Assembly (NCBI RefSeq): GCF_000014425.1
Contig: NC_008530.1
Span: forward strand, 1,302,001 to 1,366,000
Length of the DNA stretch: 64,000 bases
From: Lactobacillus gasseri ATCC 33323 = JCM 1131
GTDB lineage: Bacteria; Bacillota; Bacilli; Lactobacillales; Lactobacillaceae
Reading direction: 5' to 3'
Below are positions 39,166 to 48,666 of the stretch, piece after piece. The stretch's first letter is position 1. Each line of letters begins with the position of its first letter. Below the pieces are notes generated by a model, which saw only the letters and a list, made by a program, of their open reading frames with translations, searched no databases and was not told the DNA's origin. Position numbers and translations under genes: made by a program.

Positions 39166-41589
39166 TTACTGATCATCGTCCTTTTCTGGTGGAATAAGTA
39201 CTTGTCTCGGTTTAGATCCTTCCGAAGGCCCTACAATCCCTTTTGCTTCCATTGCATCCACAATTCTTGCAGCTCGATTATAACCAATTCTAAATCGACG
39301 CTGAAGCATTGATACGCTCGCTGACTGCTGTTTTCTAACTAAGGCTACTGCTTGATCATAGAATTCATCCTCAGGCTCATCTTCACCATCAGTTTGACTT
39401 TCAGAATCATTCTTTGAAGGAATCATGTCTTCGTTATATACCGCTTCTTGTTGCTCTTTTACCCACGATACTATTTTTTCTACTTCATTTACGGAAATAA
39501 AGGCTCCTTGAACACGTTCAGGTTTAGCTGCTCCAATTGGTAAGAAAAGCATATCTCCACGTCCTAAAAGCTTTTCAGCCCCAACTTGATCTAAAATAGT
39601 TCGTGAATCTACCCCACTAGAGACAGCAAATGAAATTCGAGATGGAACATTTGCCTTAATTAAACCAGTAATAACGTCAACGCTCGGTCTTTGCGTTGCC
39701 AAAATCATGTGAATACCAGCCGCACGCGCCATTTGCGCTAAACGAACAATTGCGTCTTCTACATCATGACCAGCAACCATCATCAAATCGCTTAATTCAT
39801 CTACAATTACTACAATGTAAGGCAATTTTTCCATTACCGAATTAGTCTTATCAGCATTGTTTTCAGCTACCTTTTGATTATATTCAGTAATATTACGAAC
39901 TCCTCCAGCTGCGAAAAGTTGATAACGTCTTTCCATTTCTTTAACAGTTTTACGTAAGGCATTTGTAGCCAACTTAGCATCAGTAACAACTGGAATTAAT
40001 AAGTGGGGAATCCCGTTATATACAGAAAGTTCAACCATCTTAGGATCAATTAAAACTAGCTTGACATCCTCTGGATAAGACTTCATTAAAATACTAGTAA
40101 TAATTGTATTAATTGCTACTGATTTACCAGATCCAGTAGAACCAGCAATTAATAAGTGTGGCATCTTGCGTAAATCTGCCGAAATTACTTTTCCTTCAAC
40201 GTCTTTACCTAAAGGTACATCAAGAGAAATATCTTTTGCTTTTGAATCTTGATGAAGCATTACGTCTTTGAAAGAAACAGCTGAGGTGGTTCGATTAGGT
40301 ACTTCAATTCCAATTAAAGGCTTTCCTGGGATCGGGGCTTCAATACGAATATCCTTGGCAGCTAAGGCTAAAGCTAGATCATCTGCTAAGTTTACAATCT
40401 TGCTTACCTTAACTCCAACTGCTGGTTGTACTTCATAACGAGTAACAGTAGGTCCTAAGACAGCTTTTTTGACAATGACATGTACACCAAAACTCTTAAA
40501 AGTAGATTCTAAGACTTCAGTATTTTTCTGAATTAAAGACTTATCTTGACTTTGATCAACGCTTTTTATCGGTGCTAACAAATTAATTGGAGGTTTCTGA
40601 TAATTAGCATTTTTTGTTTGAGCGTGTTGCTTAGTCTCTAAATCACCATGATCAACATCCTGAAGTTCCTGCTTCATCTTCTGATCTTCTTCCGCATAAG
40701 AATGTGAAATTGGCAAATCATCAGCCGAATTATCTCCAACTTCTGCGTCTGAAGCAGCGGTACTTTCTTGAGAAACCTCGATTGGAGGATCAAAACGAGG
40801 TGTTTCTTCAACATCTTCAGTTTTATTTGAAGTAGATGCGTCTTCTGTGAAATCAGCTGTACTTGGGAAAGTATCATCATGATCATCCAAAGGATCAGTC
40901 AATTTTTCTCGATTATTTAATTTCTCTTGCTTATTTTGCTCATGCTTTTCGACTAAATCATTATATTTACTCTTTAAAGCATCACCAGCATCTTTATTTT
41001 TCTCAATTACTAATTGCGAGCCCTTTTGAAAACCAGACAACAAAGTAGCAAACTTCACATTGCAGATCATCAAGACTCCTACTAACATCATTAGTAAAGA
41101 TATTACTTCTGAACCTACGGTACCCAAAATTGGAAAAATAAGTTGATAAAACATACTTCCAATAAAGCCACCACCAACTTTGGTCGTAATCTGAGCACGA
41201 GAAAATTCTTCACCAATTGATGTTAAAAAGGCATTGACAAATCCTTGATGGATCATCATTTGATTGAAGACACGAGAACTTTCCCAAAGGAGTAAACCTA
41301 AATAAAAAATTCCTAGGCCGCTTCCTCTTTTTAAACTAAAACGAGGTGGCTGGTTATAAATCACCATAACCAAGCCAAATAAGCCTAAAACAAGACTGGC
41401 TAAATAGTGACTATCTCCAACAAAAAAGCGAATTAAATTAATTAGTTGTTGGCTAAACAAACCGAAATGAACGCAACTTAAAACTGCTATTAAAACAAGT
41501 ACGATTCCAGTAATGACCCATTCCATACTTTGTTTTTTCTTTTTAGTAGTTGTCTTTCTCTTTGTCCTGCGTTTTCGCTTTTTAGCCAT
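39166..41589 (-). CDS. ftsK: DNA translocase FtsK/SpoIIIE
   Basis: An 807-residue DNA pump that clears chromosomes from the division septum. An N-terminal Lys/Arg-rich stretch and about four to five membrane helices (25-190) are followed by an acidic linker (about 215-330), the RecA-like motor with GSTGSGKS near 480, and a C-terminal gamma winged helix (about 735-800) that reads oriented chromosome motifs. I chose ATG at 41589, with GAAGGTG upstream; a TTG precedes it by one codon. Confidence 0.96.
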   Translation of the reverse strand: MAKKRKRRTKRKTTTKKKKQSMEWVITGIVLVLIAVLSCVHFGLFSQQLINLIRFFVGDSHYLASLVLGLFGLVMVIYNQPPRFSLKRGSGLGIFYLGLLLWESSRVFNQMMIHQGFVNAFLTSIGEEFSRAQITTKVGGGFIGSMFYQLIFPILGTVGSEVISLLMMLVGVLMICNVKFATLLSGFQKGSQLVIEKNKDAGDALKSKYNDLVEKHEQNKQEKLNNREKLTDPLDDHDDTFPSTADFTEDASTSNKTEDVEETPRFDPPIEVSQESTAASDAEVGDNSADDLPISHSYAEEDQKMKQELQDVDHGDLETKQHAQTKNANYQKPPINLLAPIKSVDQSQDKSLIQKNTEVLESTFKSFGVHVIVKKAVLGPTVTRYEVQPAVGVKVSKIVNLADDLALALAAKDIRIEAPIPGKPLIGIEVPNRTTSAVSFKDVMLHQDSKAKDISLDVPLGKDVEGKVISADLRKMPHLLIAGSTGSGKSVAINTIITSILMKSYPEDVKLVLIDPKMVELSVYNGIPHLLIPVVTDAKLATNALRKTVKEMERRYQLFAAGGVRNITEYNQKVAENNADKTNSVMEKLPYIVVIVDELSDLMMVAGHDVEDAIVRLAQMARAAGIHMILATQRPSVDVITGLIKANVPSRISFAVSSGVDSRTILDQVGAEKLLGRGDMLFLPIGAAKPERVQGAFISVNEVEKIVSWVKEQQEAVYNEDMIPSKNDSESQTDGEDEPEDEFYDQAVALVRKQQSASVSMLQRRFRIGYNRAARIVDAMEAKGIVGPSEGSKPRQVLIPPEKDDDQ

Positions 41590-41610
41590 CAAGACACCTT
41601 CTCAATCTTT

Positions 41611-42045
41611 TTACTTATCATTTTTGCCCTTTTGGTTATCTCGGTTTAATTCATTAAAGTTTGATTTAAAACTAAGGTTAACTGGGTGATCTAAAGTTAA
41701 TTGGGTAATTTCATAAGTTAAAGTTTCAATTTGTTCAACTAATGGTCTAGAAAGTAACTGGTAATCTGATGGTTCTAAATCGGTCCCATCGCCAAAATAA
41801 TCAACAAATTGAACAACTCTCGTAATTACACCACTAACGGTAAAATCGCCGGGTGCGGGAGAAACCTCGAATGGAACAGCAATTTCAAAATACTTACCAG
41901 TTTTCCCTTCATCTTGGCTACCGTCGTCTAAGTCTTGATAAACTTGTCTTAATGACACATTAACTTCATTTTTTACTTTTTGTTCATCATTTAAATCATA
42001 ATGAAAAGAACGAACAATAATTGGAGTCATATTTTTAAAATCCAT
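41611..42045 (-). CDS. DUF1149 family protein
   Basis: A 144-residue soluble protein of the DUF1149 family seen in lactobacilli and streptococci, related in fold to SecB-type chaperones. It shows YDLNDEQKVKNEVNVSLR near 16 and a central segment FEIAVPFEVSPAPGDFTVSGV. No catalytic residues are recognisable. It lies between trmL (1 base away) and ftsK (21 bases) on the same strand. Confidence 0.8.
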   Translation of the reverse strand: MDFKNMTPIIVRSFHYDLNDEQKVKNEVNVSLRQVYQDLDDGSQDEGKTGKYFEIAVPFEVSPAPGDFTVSGVITRVVQFVDYFGDGTDLEPSDYQLLSRPLVEQIETLTYEITQLTLDHPVNLSFKSNFNELNRDNQKGKNDK

Positions 42046-42046
42046 T

Positions 42047-42604
42047 TTAATTCTCTCCTAAATTTCTTTCATAACGTTCAGGACGATTATAATTATCCTT
42101 TAACTTATCATTTTCATAATGATGGCTCGTTTCCATATTTGGAAAACCTTGCTGTCTCAAAGCTTCTAAAAGAACCATCGCTACTGAATTTGATAAATTA
42201 TAGCAACGAATATTATCTGACATAGGAATCCTAAGATTACGATCATAATATTCTCGCATAAAAGTTTCTGGTAAACCAGTTGTTTCCTTTCCGAAAACAA
42301 AATAATAATCTTTATTAGGATCAGTATAGTCTACTTGAGCATAATTTTTTGAAGAAAATTTTGAAATTAAATACATTTCATCATTTGGACCAAGAGTCTT
42401 TAAAAAGGCATCTAAGTCATCATGCATTCTTATGTCTACTTTATCCCAATAATCTAATCCTGCACGTTTCATTTTTTTATTATCAATTTGAAAGCCGAGC
42501 GGTTCAATAAGATCTAAGATTGTATTAGTACCCGCACAAGTTCGAGCAATATTTCCTGTATTTGCAGGCATTAATGGCTCATAAAGTACAACGTGATTTG
42601 TCAT
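42047..42604 (-). CDS. trmL: tRNA (cytidine(34)-2'-O)-methyltransferase
   Basis: A 185-residue SPOUT-fold methyltransferase that 2'-O-methylates the wobble base of tRNA-Leu. Motif 1 PLMPANTGNIART is at 10-22, motif 2 VFGKETTGLP near 100-109, and motif 3 RCYNLSNSVAMVLLEALRQ near 132-150. I chose ATG at 42604 with GAGGAG 7 bases upstream; the longer in-frame start at 42676 would run through a hairpin and T run. Confidence 0.93.
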   Translation of the reverse strand: MTNHVVLYEPLMPANTGNIARTCAGTNTILDLIEPLGFQIDNKKMKRAGLDYWDKVDIRMHDDLDAFLKTLGPNDEMYLISKFSSKNYAQVDYTDPNKDYYFVFGKETTGLPETFMREYYDRNLRIPMSDNIRCYNLSNSVAMVLLEALRQQGFPNMETSHHYENDKLKDNYNRPERYERNLGEN

Positions 42605-42621
42605 AAAAAAGCTCCTCTTGT

Positions 42622-42659
42622 AAAAAAAGCGTAGCACCTGTAATGAGGCAAGTACCACG
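42622..42659 (-). terminator. Hairpin with T run just upstream of trmL
   Basis: On the minus strand CGTGGTAC (42659-42652) pairs with GTGCTACG (42637-42630) using two G.T pairs, with CCT/AGG inside; seven T follow (42628-42622). It ends the AI-2E transporter unit or acts as leader attenuator for trmL, whose ribosome site begins 5 bases later. Confidence 0.68.
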
Positions 42660-42678
42660 TTTAATTCTATACTCAATT

Positions 42679-43860
42679 CTACTCTTTAGACTTTAGATTC
42701 GCATCATCTGATCCCGATATCTCATCATAAAGAGTTGAAATCTTACGATAATAATTAAATAGTCTAGTCACAATAATCTTAATTACAGCATAAACTGGAA
42801 TCGCAAAAATTACGCCCCATAAGCCGGCAACAGCACTTGCACCAATTAATAGCAAAATAGTAGTAACTGGATTCATGTTCATCTTATTCCCCATTACCAA
42901 TGGTGAAATAACACGTCCCTCAAGCGTTTGTTCAATTGCAAAGACAATTAAAACCTTTACAAGCATCATAGGTGAGCTAATTAGCCCCAAAATAATTGCT
43001 GGAATAAAGGCGATAAAGGTTCCGAAATAAGGAATCATGTTTAATACACCAGCTAGAACAGCTAATGTTATTCCATAATTTAGACCAATTACCGAATAAC
43101 CAATCGCAAACATTACTCCAACCCAAAAAGCAACTGTAATTTGTCCTCTAATGTATGATGCTACAGCTCCATTAATATCACTAAGTAAACTTGAAAAACT
43201 AGGCTGTAGTCTTTGTGGAGCAAATTTGGTCACATAGGGATTTAAACGATGACCATCTTTTAACATAAAGAATAAAACAAAAGGCGCTGTTAATAACGTC
43301 ATAAAAATCATTGTAATAACATTAACAGCCGACGACAAATTACTCAAAGCTAAGTTAAAACTGTCTTGCCCAGTTTTAAACATCTTTGTCTGAGCGTCAG
43401 AAACGGCCTGATTGATTCCACCACGAACTCCATTTAAACGGGGATCTCGGATCATCTTTTCAAAGCCCTTTTGCGCATCTTGCCAATAAGCTGGCCAGTT
43501 CTTAATTAAAGAATCAGTTTGATGCTGAATAATTGGGATCAAAGTATTAATGATCCAAATTAATCCTCCCAAAACAATTACAAATAGCAAAATAATTGTA
43601 ATTATGCGTGGTACTTTTAATTTCTTTTCCATCCAGTCAACTACCGGATCCATTAAGTAATATTGAATTGATGCCACCAAAATTGGTGGCAAAATTGCAT
43701 TAAAGAATGTCCAAAAAGGATTTAACACAAAAGAAATTTGGTTAAACACCCAAATAATTAAGAAGAACAATAAAATATTAAGTAATACTATGCTAAAGCG
43801 ATTATTTAAAAACCATTTAACAAAGAAATTATTCTTCTGATGATGTTTTTCTACATCCAT
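42679..43860 (-). CDS. AI-2E family transporter
   Basis: A 393-residue polytopic membrane protein of the PF01594 (AI-2E/TqsA/YtvI) family with about eight transmembrane helices; the C-terminal half carries the conserved LNMIPYFGTFIAFIPAI and VISPLVMGNKMNMNP segments. Family members export or antiport small solutes; the substrate here is unknown and AI-2 should not be assumed. It starts 11 bases after the EIIA-Gut-like gene, in one unit. Confidence 0.86.
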   Translation of the reverse strand: MDVEKHHQKNNFFVKWFLNNRFSIVLLNILLFFLIIWVFNQISFVLNPFWTFFNAILPPILVASIQYYLMDPVVDWMEKKLKVPRIITIILLFVIVLGGLIWIINTLIPIIQHQTDSLIKNWPAYWQDAQKGFEKMIRDPRLNGVRGGINQAVSDAQTKMFKTGQDSFNLALSNLSSAVNVITMIFMTLLTAPFVLFFMLKDGHRLNPYVTKFAPQRLQPSFSSLLSDINGAVASYIRGQITVAFWVGVMFAIGYSVIGLNYGITLAVLAGVLNMIPYFGTFIAFIPAIILGLISSPMMLVKVLIVFAIEQTLEGRVISPLVMGNKMNMNPVTTILLLIGASAVAGLWGVIFAIPVYAVIKIIVTRLFNYYRKISTLYDEISGSDDANLKSKE

Positions 43861-43871
43861 AGCTTCCCCTC

Positions 43872-44252
43872 TTATCTATGTTCGTAGGTGATCCAGTCCC
43901 CCACTTTAAATTTAGGCATTTCTTCTTTAGGATCTTTTTCTAAATAAATTGCATTAGTCATTGGCTTTTTCGGAACTTCATTAGTAAATACTAAAGTTGC
44001 ATGTCCAATAGCTTGCATATTCATTTGAACCATTGGGCCAACATATAAAGCTAAATAAGTAGTTCCGTCAATCGTAATTGAATCGTCTTTTTTAAAAATA
44101 AATTTTTCTACTGGAGTTGCTTCATCAAATTTTTGTAAAACAGCAACATCTCGCAACTTATCAGTTGCTTTGTTATCAAATAAAATTACGATATTATCAT
44201 TTGGATCTAACGCTTCTGATCCAATAGCAGTAATTGTAGAATTCCACTTCAT
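43872..44252 (-). CDS. PTS glucitol/sorbitol IIA-like protein lacking the active-site histidine
   Basis: A 126-residue protein matching the EIIA-Gut fold: STITAIG at 5-11, ILFDNKATDKLRD near 23-35, and GHATLVF at 83-89. In sugar-phosphorylating homologues (remembered E. coli SrlB) the segment after this is FIHCHGEL; here it reads VLQKFDEA (38-45), so the phosphorylatable histidine is lost. No IIB or IIC genes are near. It probably has a non-PTS role. I chose ATG at 44252 with AGAGG upstream; a TTG lies three codons earlier. It begins the unit with the AI-2E transporter. Confidence 0.72.
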   Translation of the reverse strand: MKWNSTITAIGSEALDPNDNIVILFDNKATDKLRDVAVLQKFDEATPVEKFIFKKDDSITIDGTTYLALYVGPMVQMNMQAIGHATLVFTNEVPKKPMTNAIYLEKDPKEEMPKFKVGDWITYEHR

Positions 44253-44327
44253 TTTTATCAACCTCTTTACTAAATTTTACCATATCACTTTGCCTAGCTG
44301 ATAACACTTAATAACAATTGCCTATTC

Positions 44328-44355
44328 TTGTCAAAAGGTAGAGAATAAATATGTT
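44328..44355 (+). promoter_or_regulatory. Likely promoter of the lactonase-family gene
   Basis: TTGTCA (44328-44333), 16 bases, TATGTT (44350-44355) lies 30 bases before the ATG. The AGGAGG site at 44373-44378 is strong. Confidence 0.5.
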
Positions 44356-44384
44356 ACGGAAAGCTTTTATCAGGAGGTAAAACT

Positions 44385-45407
44385 ATGAAAGTTTGGTTTG
44401 GTGGCTATACTAGCCATGACTCAAAAGGAATTTATACTGCTAATGTAGAAAATAATGAAGATGATATTAAACTAGTTGATGTTAAAAATATTGTTGAAAT
44501 TGATCGTCCAACTTATTTTCAACTAGTTGGTGATTTACTATTTACCATCATTCAAAATGGTGACCAAAGCGGAATCGCTACTTATCGCATCAAGGATGGA
44601 AAAGCAAAACAGTTAGATACCTATTTCCATGAAGGAGCAGCGCCTTGTTATATTAGTGTCGACTCACAAAAGCACCTAGTCTTTACTGCCAACTATCACT
44701 TAGCAACTATTAACGTTTTTTCTTATGATGAAAATGGAAAATTAACTTTTATTACTAACGATACTCATGAAGGTCACGGACCAAGAGCAGAACAAGATCA
44801 AGCCCACCCACATTTCTTCGATGAAACTCCAGCCGGTAATCTAGTTTCATGTGATCTAGGAATTGACGCTGTTGATTTTTATAAATTAGATGGAGATAAA
44901 TTAAAACACTTAGCTCGTTATCAAATGGAAAGCGGCTTTGGTACTCGCCACCTTGTCTTCTCACCTGATGGAAAAACTATGTATATCGTTGGTGAATTAT
45001 CAAGTCAAGTTAACGTTGCTCGCTTAAATGAAAATACTTGGGAATTTGAAGATATTGCAACCTATAAGACTATTCCTGACGACTTCAGTGATCACAACGG
45101 TGCCGCAGCTATTAGAATTTCCAAAGATGGTAAATTTATTTATATTTCTAATCGCGGTCACGATTCAATCGCTGTTTTCAAAGTCCTAAACGATGGAAAA
45201 CTAGAATTAGTACAAAGAATTTCCGTCTTTGGATCATTCCCACGTGACTTTAACTGGGATAAGGACGAAAAATATCTTGTTGTAGCTAACCAAAATACTA
45301 ATAATGCTACTTTATACCGTCGTAATTCCGAAACAGGTAACTTAACTCCTATCCAAAAAGATATTCCTGTACCAGAAGCTACACGTGTCTTATTCGAAGA
45401 AGATTAG
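44385..45407 (+). CDS. Lactonase family protein (6-phosphogluconolactonase-like)
   Basis: A 340-residue seven-bladed beta-propeller of the lactonase family (YkgB/PgL type). Blade-like repeats include GHGPRAEQDQAHPHFF near 125, FGTRHLVFSPDGKTMY near 185 and SDHNGAAAIRISKDGKFIYISNRG near 230. Bacterial relatives hydrolyse 6-phosphogluconolactone in the pentose phosphate route; other lactones are possible. It is monocistronic with a strong AGGAGG site and a terminator. Confidence 0.82.
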   Translation: MKVWFGGYTSHDSKGIYTANVENNEDDIKLVDVKNIVEIDRPTYFQLVGDLLFTIIQNGDQSGIATYRIKDGKAKQLDTYFHEGAAPCYISVDSQKHLVFTANYHLATINVFSYDENGKLTFITNDTHEGHGPRAEQDQAHPHFFDETPAGNLVSCDLGIDAVDFYKLDGDKLKHLARYQMESGFGTRHLVFSPDGKTMYIVGELSSQVNVARLNENTWEFEDIATYKTIPDDFSDHNGAAAIRISKDGKFIYISNRGHDSIAVFKVLNDGKLELVQRISVFGSFPRDFNWDKDEKYLVVANQNTNNATLYRRNSETGNLTPIQKDIPVPEATRVLFEED

Positions 45408-45446
45408 TCTGATAATAGTTATCACAGATTATTAAACTCCCATTTT

Positions 45447-45474
45447 GCCATGATTTTCATGGCTTTTATTTTAT
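45447..45474 (+). terminator. Terminator of the lactonase-family gene
   Basis: GCCATGA (45447-45453) and TCATGGC (45457-45463) form a 7-bp stem followed by TTTTATTTTA. Confidence 0.72.
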
Positions 45475-45498
45475 CTTACTTAGAAAGCAAATATTTAC

Positions 45499-46710
45499 AT
45501 GCAAAATAATGCTACTGATAAACTATCACCATTAAAAAAGTTAACCGCTGAGCAAGAAGCATTGGTTAATCAAATTATTAACTTTACCAATCAGCACCTT
45601 AACAACAATTTTCCTGCCACTTTTACTATTTATGGTGACGCTGGAACTGGAAAAAGCGTAGTCCTTTCTGCACTTTTTGATCAAATACAAAAATTACGTC
45701 AAACTAAAAATAGCAATTTTTATCAAACTAATAATTATTTCTTAGTTAACCATCCAGAAATCCTTAAAGTCTATAAGCAAATTGCCGGTCCGCTTCCAGA
45801 ATTATTAAAGAAGAATTTTCAAAGACCAACTAGCTTTATTAATCAGTTAGACAAAAAGCAAAAAGAAGCTGATATTGTCATTATTGATGAAGCACACTTA
45901 CTTCTCTCAAAACCTGACCACTACAATAATTTCTATCATGATAATCAATTAGTTGAGATTATTAAACGAAGTAAGGTAGTTATTCTAGTTTTCGATCCCT
46001 ATCAAGTATTAAAAATGAAAACTCTTTGGACTAAAGAGCGACTAGAAAGAATTACGCATCTTTATCCACATAAAGAATATTACTTAAAGCATCAATTTCG
46101 AATGAATGCATCTTCAGATCTGATTGATTGGTTCAATTCTTTTACTGAAAATAAAATTATCAAGCCAATCCCAGATAATGCAACAAAGAATTATGACTTT
46201 CGGATTTTCAATGATGCGGAAGAAATGCGGAAAGAAATTGTTAAACGTAACAATGAAGTAGGCTTAAGTAGAATTCTTTCTACGTCTGGTTATCCTTCAA
46301 CATTAGATGGTGGCAAGCACTATATTCAAGAAGGTAAATTTAAAATGCCATGGGATCAGTATAATTACACCTCAACACCTTGGGCAGAAATACCTGAAAC
46401 GATTAATGAAGTAGGGTCAATATATACTTGCCAAGGTTTTGATCTAAACTATACAGGCATCATTATTGGACCGCCAATTAGTCAGATTCCTGGTCAAAAT
46501 AAAATTCAAGTCAATTTAGACAAAATCACCGATATTGAAATGTTTAAAAAAAGAAAAGATTTAACTGATCCAATTGAAATTAAAAAACTAGAAGAAAGAA
46601 TGGTACTTAATTCTTTAAATGTACTCTTTAAAAGAGGAATTATGGGAACTTATCTTTATGCACATGATCCTTTACTTAGAAAAACGCTAGTTTCGCTGTT
46701 TAAAAAATAG
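45499..46710 (+). CDS. DUF2075 domain ATPase
   Basis: A 403-residue P-loop protein of the DUF2075 type. Walker A GDAGTGKS is near 49-56, a DEAH box (VIIDEAHLL) near 129-137, and later motifs include EVGSIYTCQGFDLNYTGIIIG near 306, typical of the helicase-like family related to Schlafen group proteins. The function is unknown; nucleic-acid-dependent ATPase activity is likely. No ribosome site better than AAAGCAAA is seen upstream; the ATG at 45499 gives a natural N-terminus. It follows the lactonase gene and ends at a bidirectional terminator. Confidence 0.78.
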   Translation: MQNNATDKLSPLKKLTAEQEALVNQIINFTNQHLNNNFPATFTIYGDAGTGKSVVLSALFDQIQKLRQTKNSNFYQTNNYFLVNHPEILKVYKQIAGPLPELLKKNFQRPTSFINQLDKKQKEADIVIIDEAHLLLSKPDHYNNFYHDNQLVEIIKRSKVVILVFDPYQVLKMKTLWTKERLERITHLYPHKEYYLKHQFRMNASSDLIDWFNSFTENKIIKPIPDNATKNYDFRIFNDAEEMRKEIVKRNNEVGLSRILSTSGYPSTLDGGKHYIQEGKFKMPWDQYNYTSTPWAEIPETINEVGSIYTCQGFDLNYTGIIIGPPISQIPGQNKIQVNLDKITDIEMFKKRKDLTDPIEIKKLEERMVLNSLNVLFKRGIMGTYLYAHDPLLRKTLVSLFKK

Positions 46711-46722
46711 CAAAATAATAAT

Positions 46723-46762
46723 AAAAATAGGCGCTGGTTTTTTACCCATCGCCTATTTTTTT
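46723..46762. terminator. Bidirectional terminator between DUF2075 gene and ohyA
   Basis: An 11-bp perfect stem (46723-46733 with 46750-46760) has an A run on the left and T run on the right. Confidence 0.87.
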
Positions 46763-46791
46763 AATTCTCATTTAAATAAATTGTTACAATC

Positions 46792-48567
46792 TTAAATCAG
46801 GTTTGCTTCTTCAAGCAATTCTTCAATCCATGTTCCCTTAATCTTCTTCATCCCTGCTTTAACGGCAAGCTTTTCAGGAAGTGGCATTTCTTGATCTGCC
46901 AGCTTCTTCTTATCAGCCATGTAGTACATTGCACGAAGTAATTCACGAATGTCATAAACAGAATCCCAAACTTCTGGTACTCCGCGATCTACATTAAGCA
47001 AGGTGTAAACTGACTCCATCGCAGTTCTAACTGAATATTCAGTAGTAAAGACAGTATCTCTAGTAGGACTTTCAGCAAAGTTACCAATAAAGGCTAAATT
47101 CTTTGAACCTTCTGGTACAACAGCTGGACGGTCGCCATCATGACGCGGCATGAAGTAACTAGTTATATAAGGCATATATACTGGAACAGTATTCATATTT
47201 TCTTCTGAAGAAAGTTCTTTAATTTCACTTTCTGGAACACCTAAATGATACAGCATTTCTTCAGCGATTTCTTGTCCGGTACAGTCAACAACCTTCTTTT
47301 TAATGTAATTTCCTTCAGTATCTGAATATAAAGCATAGATCCAAACGACGATTTCATTTGGTTTTTGCGTTGGGAAGTGTGGTTGACGGTGAATGGTAAA
47401 ACTTAAGCCCCAGTTAGAATCAGTTACTGTGATAATACCACCAGTATTTACTTTGCCATCATATAAACTGCGTTTAGTCAATCTTTCAAAGTAAGGTGCT
47501 ACTTTCTTATTTTTCAAGGTTGTAGTTGCAGAAACAAACCATGATCTCTCTGGCAAGTTTTCACTAAAGACATCAGGATGACCAAATGCTGGGTCTTGCT
47601 TAGCTAGATTCTCCCATAATCTCCATGAACCACCTTTAGCATGAGTAATTGGTGCTGGTGTAGTTTGGTTACCATAAGTTGAGCTTTCAGTAATTGAACC
47701 GTTAGTCACAAAGACAAGATCATTTTCAGTTAAGTCAATATCTTCTTGCTTACCATCTTTCTTCATGACAATCTTTTTAGCAACTTTTTCGTTTCCTTCA
47801 TGATCAACTAGAACATTTTCTACTTGAACACCATACTCAAACTTAACGCCATGATCCTTTAAGTACTTAAGTAGTGGTTTTACCATTGAATCATATTGGT
47901 CATATTTGTTGAACTTTAAAGCTGTAAAGTCTGGTAAACCATCAATATGGTGAATAAACCGCATGCAGTAGCGTCTCATTTCTGCAAGAGAATGCCATTT
48001 TTCAAAAGCGAACATCGTTGACCAATAAGTCCAGAAATTAGACTTAAAGAATTCTGGAGAGAACCATTCTTCAATAGTCTTTCCTTGAATTTCAGATTCC
48101 GGTGTCAAAACTAATTTAACTATTTCACTAGCATGTGAACCTAGTTGATATAAACCATCAGTTGGCAATTCATTACCACGTTTATGAATTAACCGGCAAT
48201 TTGATGAGTTAGGATCTTCTTTGTCGAGCCAATAATACTCATCTAAGTAGGATGCCCCTGGTATTCTCAACGAAGGAACAGAACGGTACATATCCCACAT
48301 ACATTCAAAGTGGTCTTCCATTTCACGACCACCACGAACTACAAAACCAGCATTGGGACGCTTAGTTCCGTCTAAAGAGCCTCCAGCAACATCTAATTCT
48401 TCTAAAATATGAATCTTGTCACCAGCCATTTTAGCATCTCTAACTAAGAAGAATGCTGTTGAAAGACCAGCTAATCCACTACCAATAATATAAGCAGATT
48501 TTTTGTCTACATCTGCTGGCTTTTTTGTGTCTGCAAAAGCTTCATAATTTCCCTTTGAATAATACAT
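46792..48567 (-). CDS. ohyA: Oleate hydratase
   Basis: A 591-residue FAD protein of the 67 kDa myosin-cross-reactive antigen family. The FAD loop GSGLAG is at 29-34, followed by the family's [13 protein letters not shown]-like segment ([13 protein letters not shown], about 80-92). It adds water to the cis-9 double bond of oleic or linoleic acid, forming 10-hydroxy fatty acids, and protects against free fatty acids. It is monocistronic with GAGGATC upstream and a promoter that contains an inverted repeat. Confidence 0.95.
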   Translation of the reverse strand: MYYSKGNYEAFADTKKPADVDKKSAYIIGSGLAGLSTAFFLVRDAKMAGDKIHILEELDVAGGSLDGTKRPNAGFVVRGGREMEDHFECMWDMYRSVPSLRIPGASYLDEYYWLDKEDPNSSNCRLIHKRGNELPTDGLYQLGSHASEIVKLVLTPESEIQGKTIEEWFSPEFFKSNFWTYWSTMFAFEKWHSLAEMRRYCMRFIHHIDGLPDFTALKFNKYDQYDSMVKPLLKYLKDHGVKFEYGVQVENVLVDHEGNEKVAKKIVMKKDGKQEDIDLTENDLVFVTNGSITESSTYGNQTTPAPITHAKGGSWRLWENLAKQDPAFGHPDVFSENLPERSWFVSATTTLKNKKVAPYFERLTKRSLYDGKVNTGGIITVTDSNWGLSFTIHRQPHFPTQKPNEIVVWIYALYSDTEGNYIKKKVVDCTGQEIAEEMLYHLGVPESEIKELSSEENMNTVPVYMPYITSYFMPRHDGDRPAVVPEGSKNLAFIGNFAESPTRDTVFTTEYSVRTAMESVYTLLNVDRGVPEVWDSVYDIRELLRAMYYMADKKKLADQEMPLPEKLAVKAGMKKIKGTWIEELLEEANLI

Positions 48568-48619
48568 ACAAGTGATCCTCTTTTCTATATTAGGATAGTA
48601 TTAACACTTCTTATATTCA

Positions 48620-48648
48620 ATTCTATGTAAAGCGGTTACAATAGTCAA
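48620..48648 (-). promoter_or_regulatory. ohyA promoter with inverted repeat in the spacer
   Basis: On the minus strand TTGACT (48648-48643), 17 bases, TAGAAT (48625-48620). The spacer holds TGTAACCGCTTTACA, with TGTAA/TTACA arms, cre-like but one base too long. A repressor bound there would block the polymerase. Confidence 0.65.
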
Positions 48649-48666
48649 TGTATTTGACTATTATAT

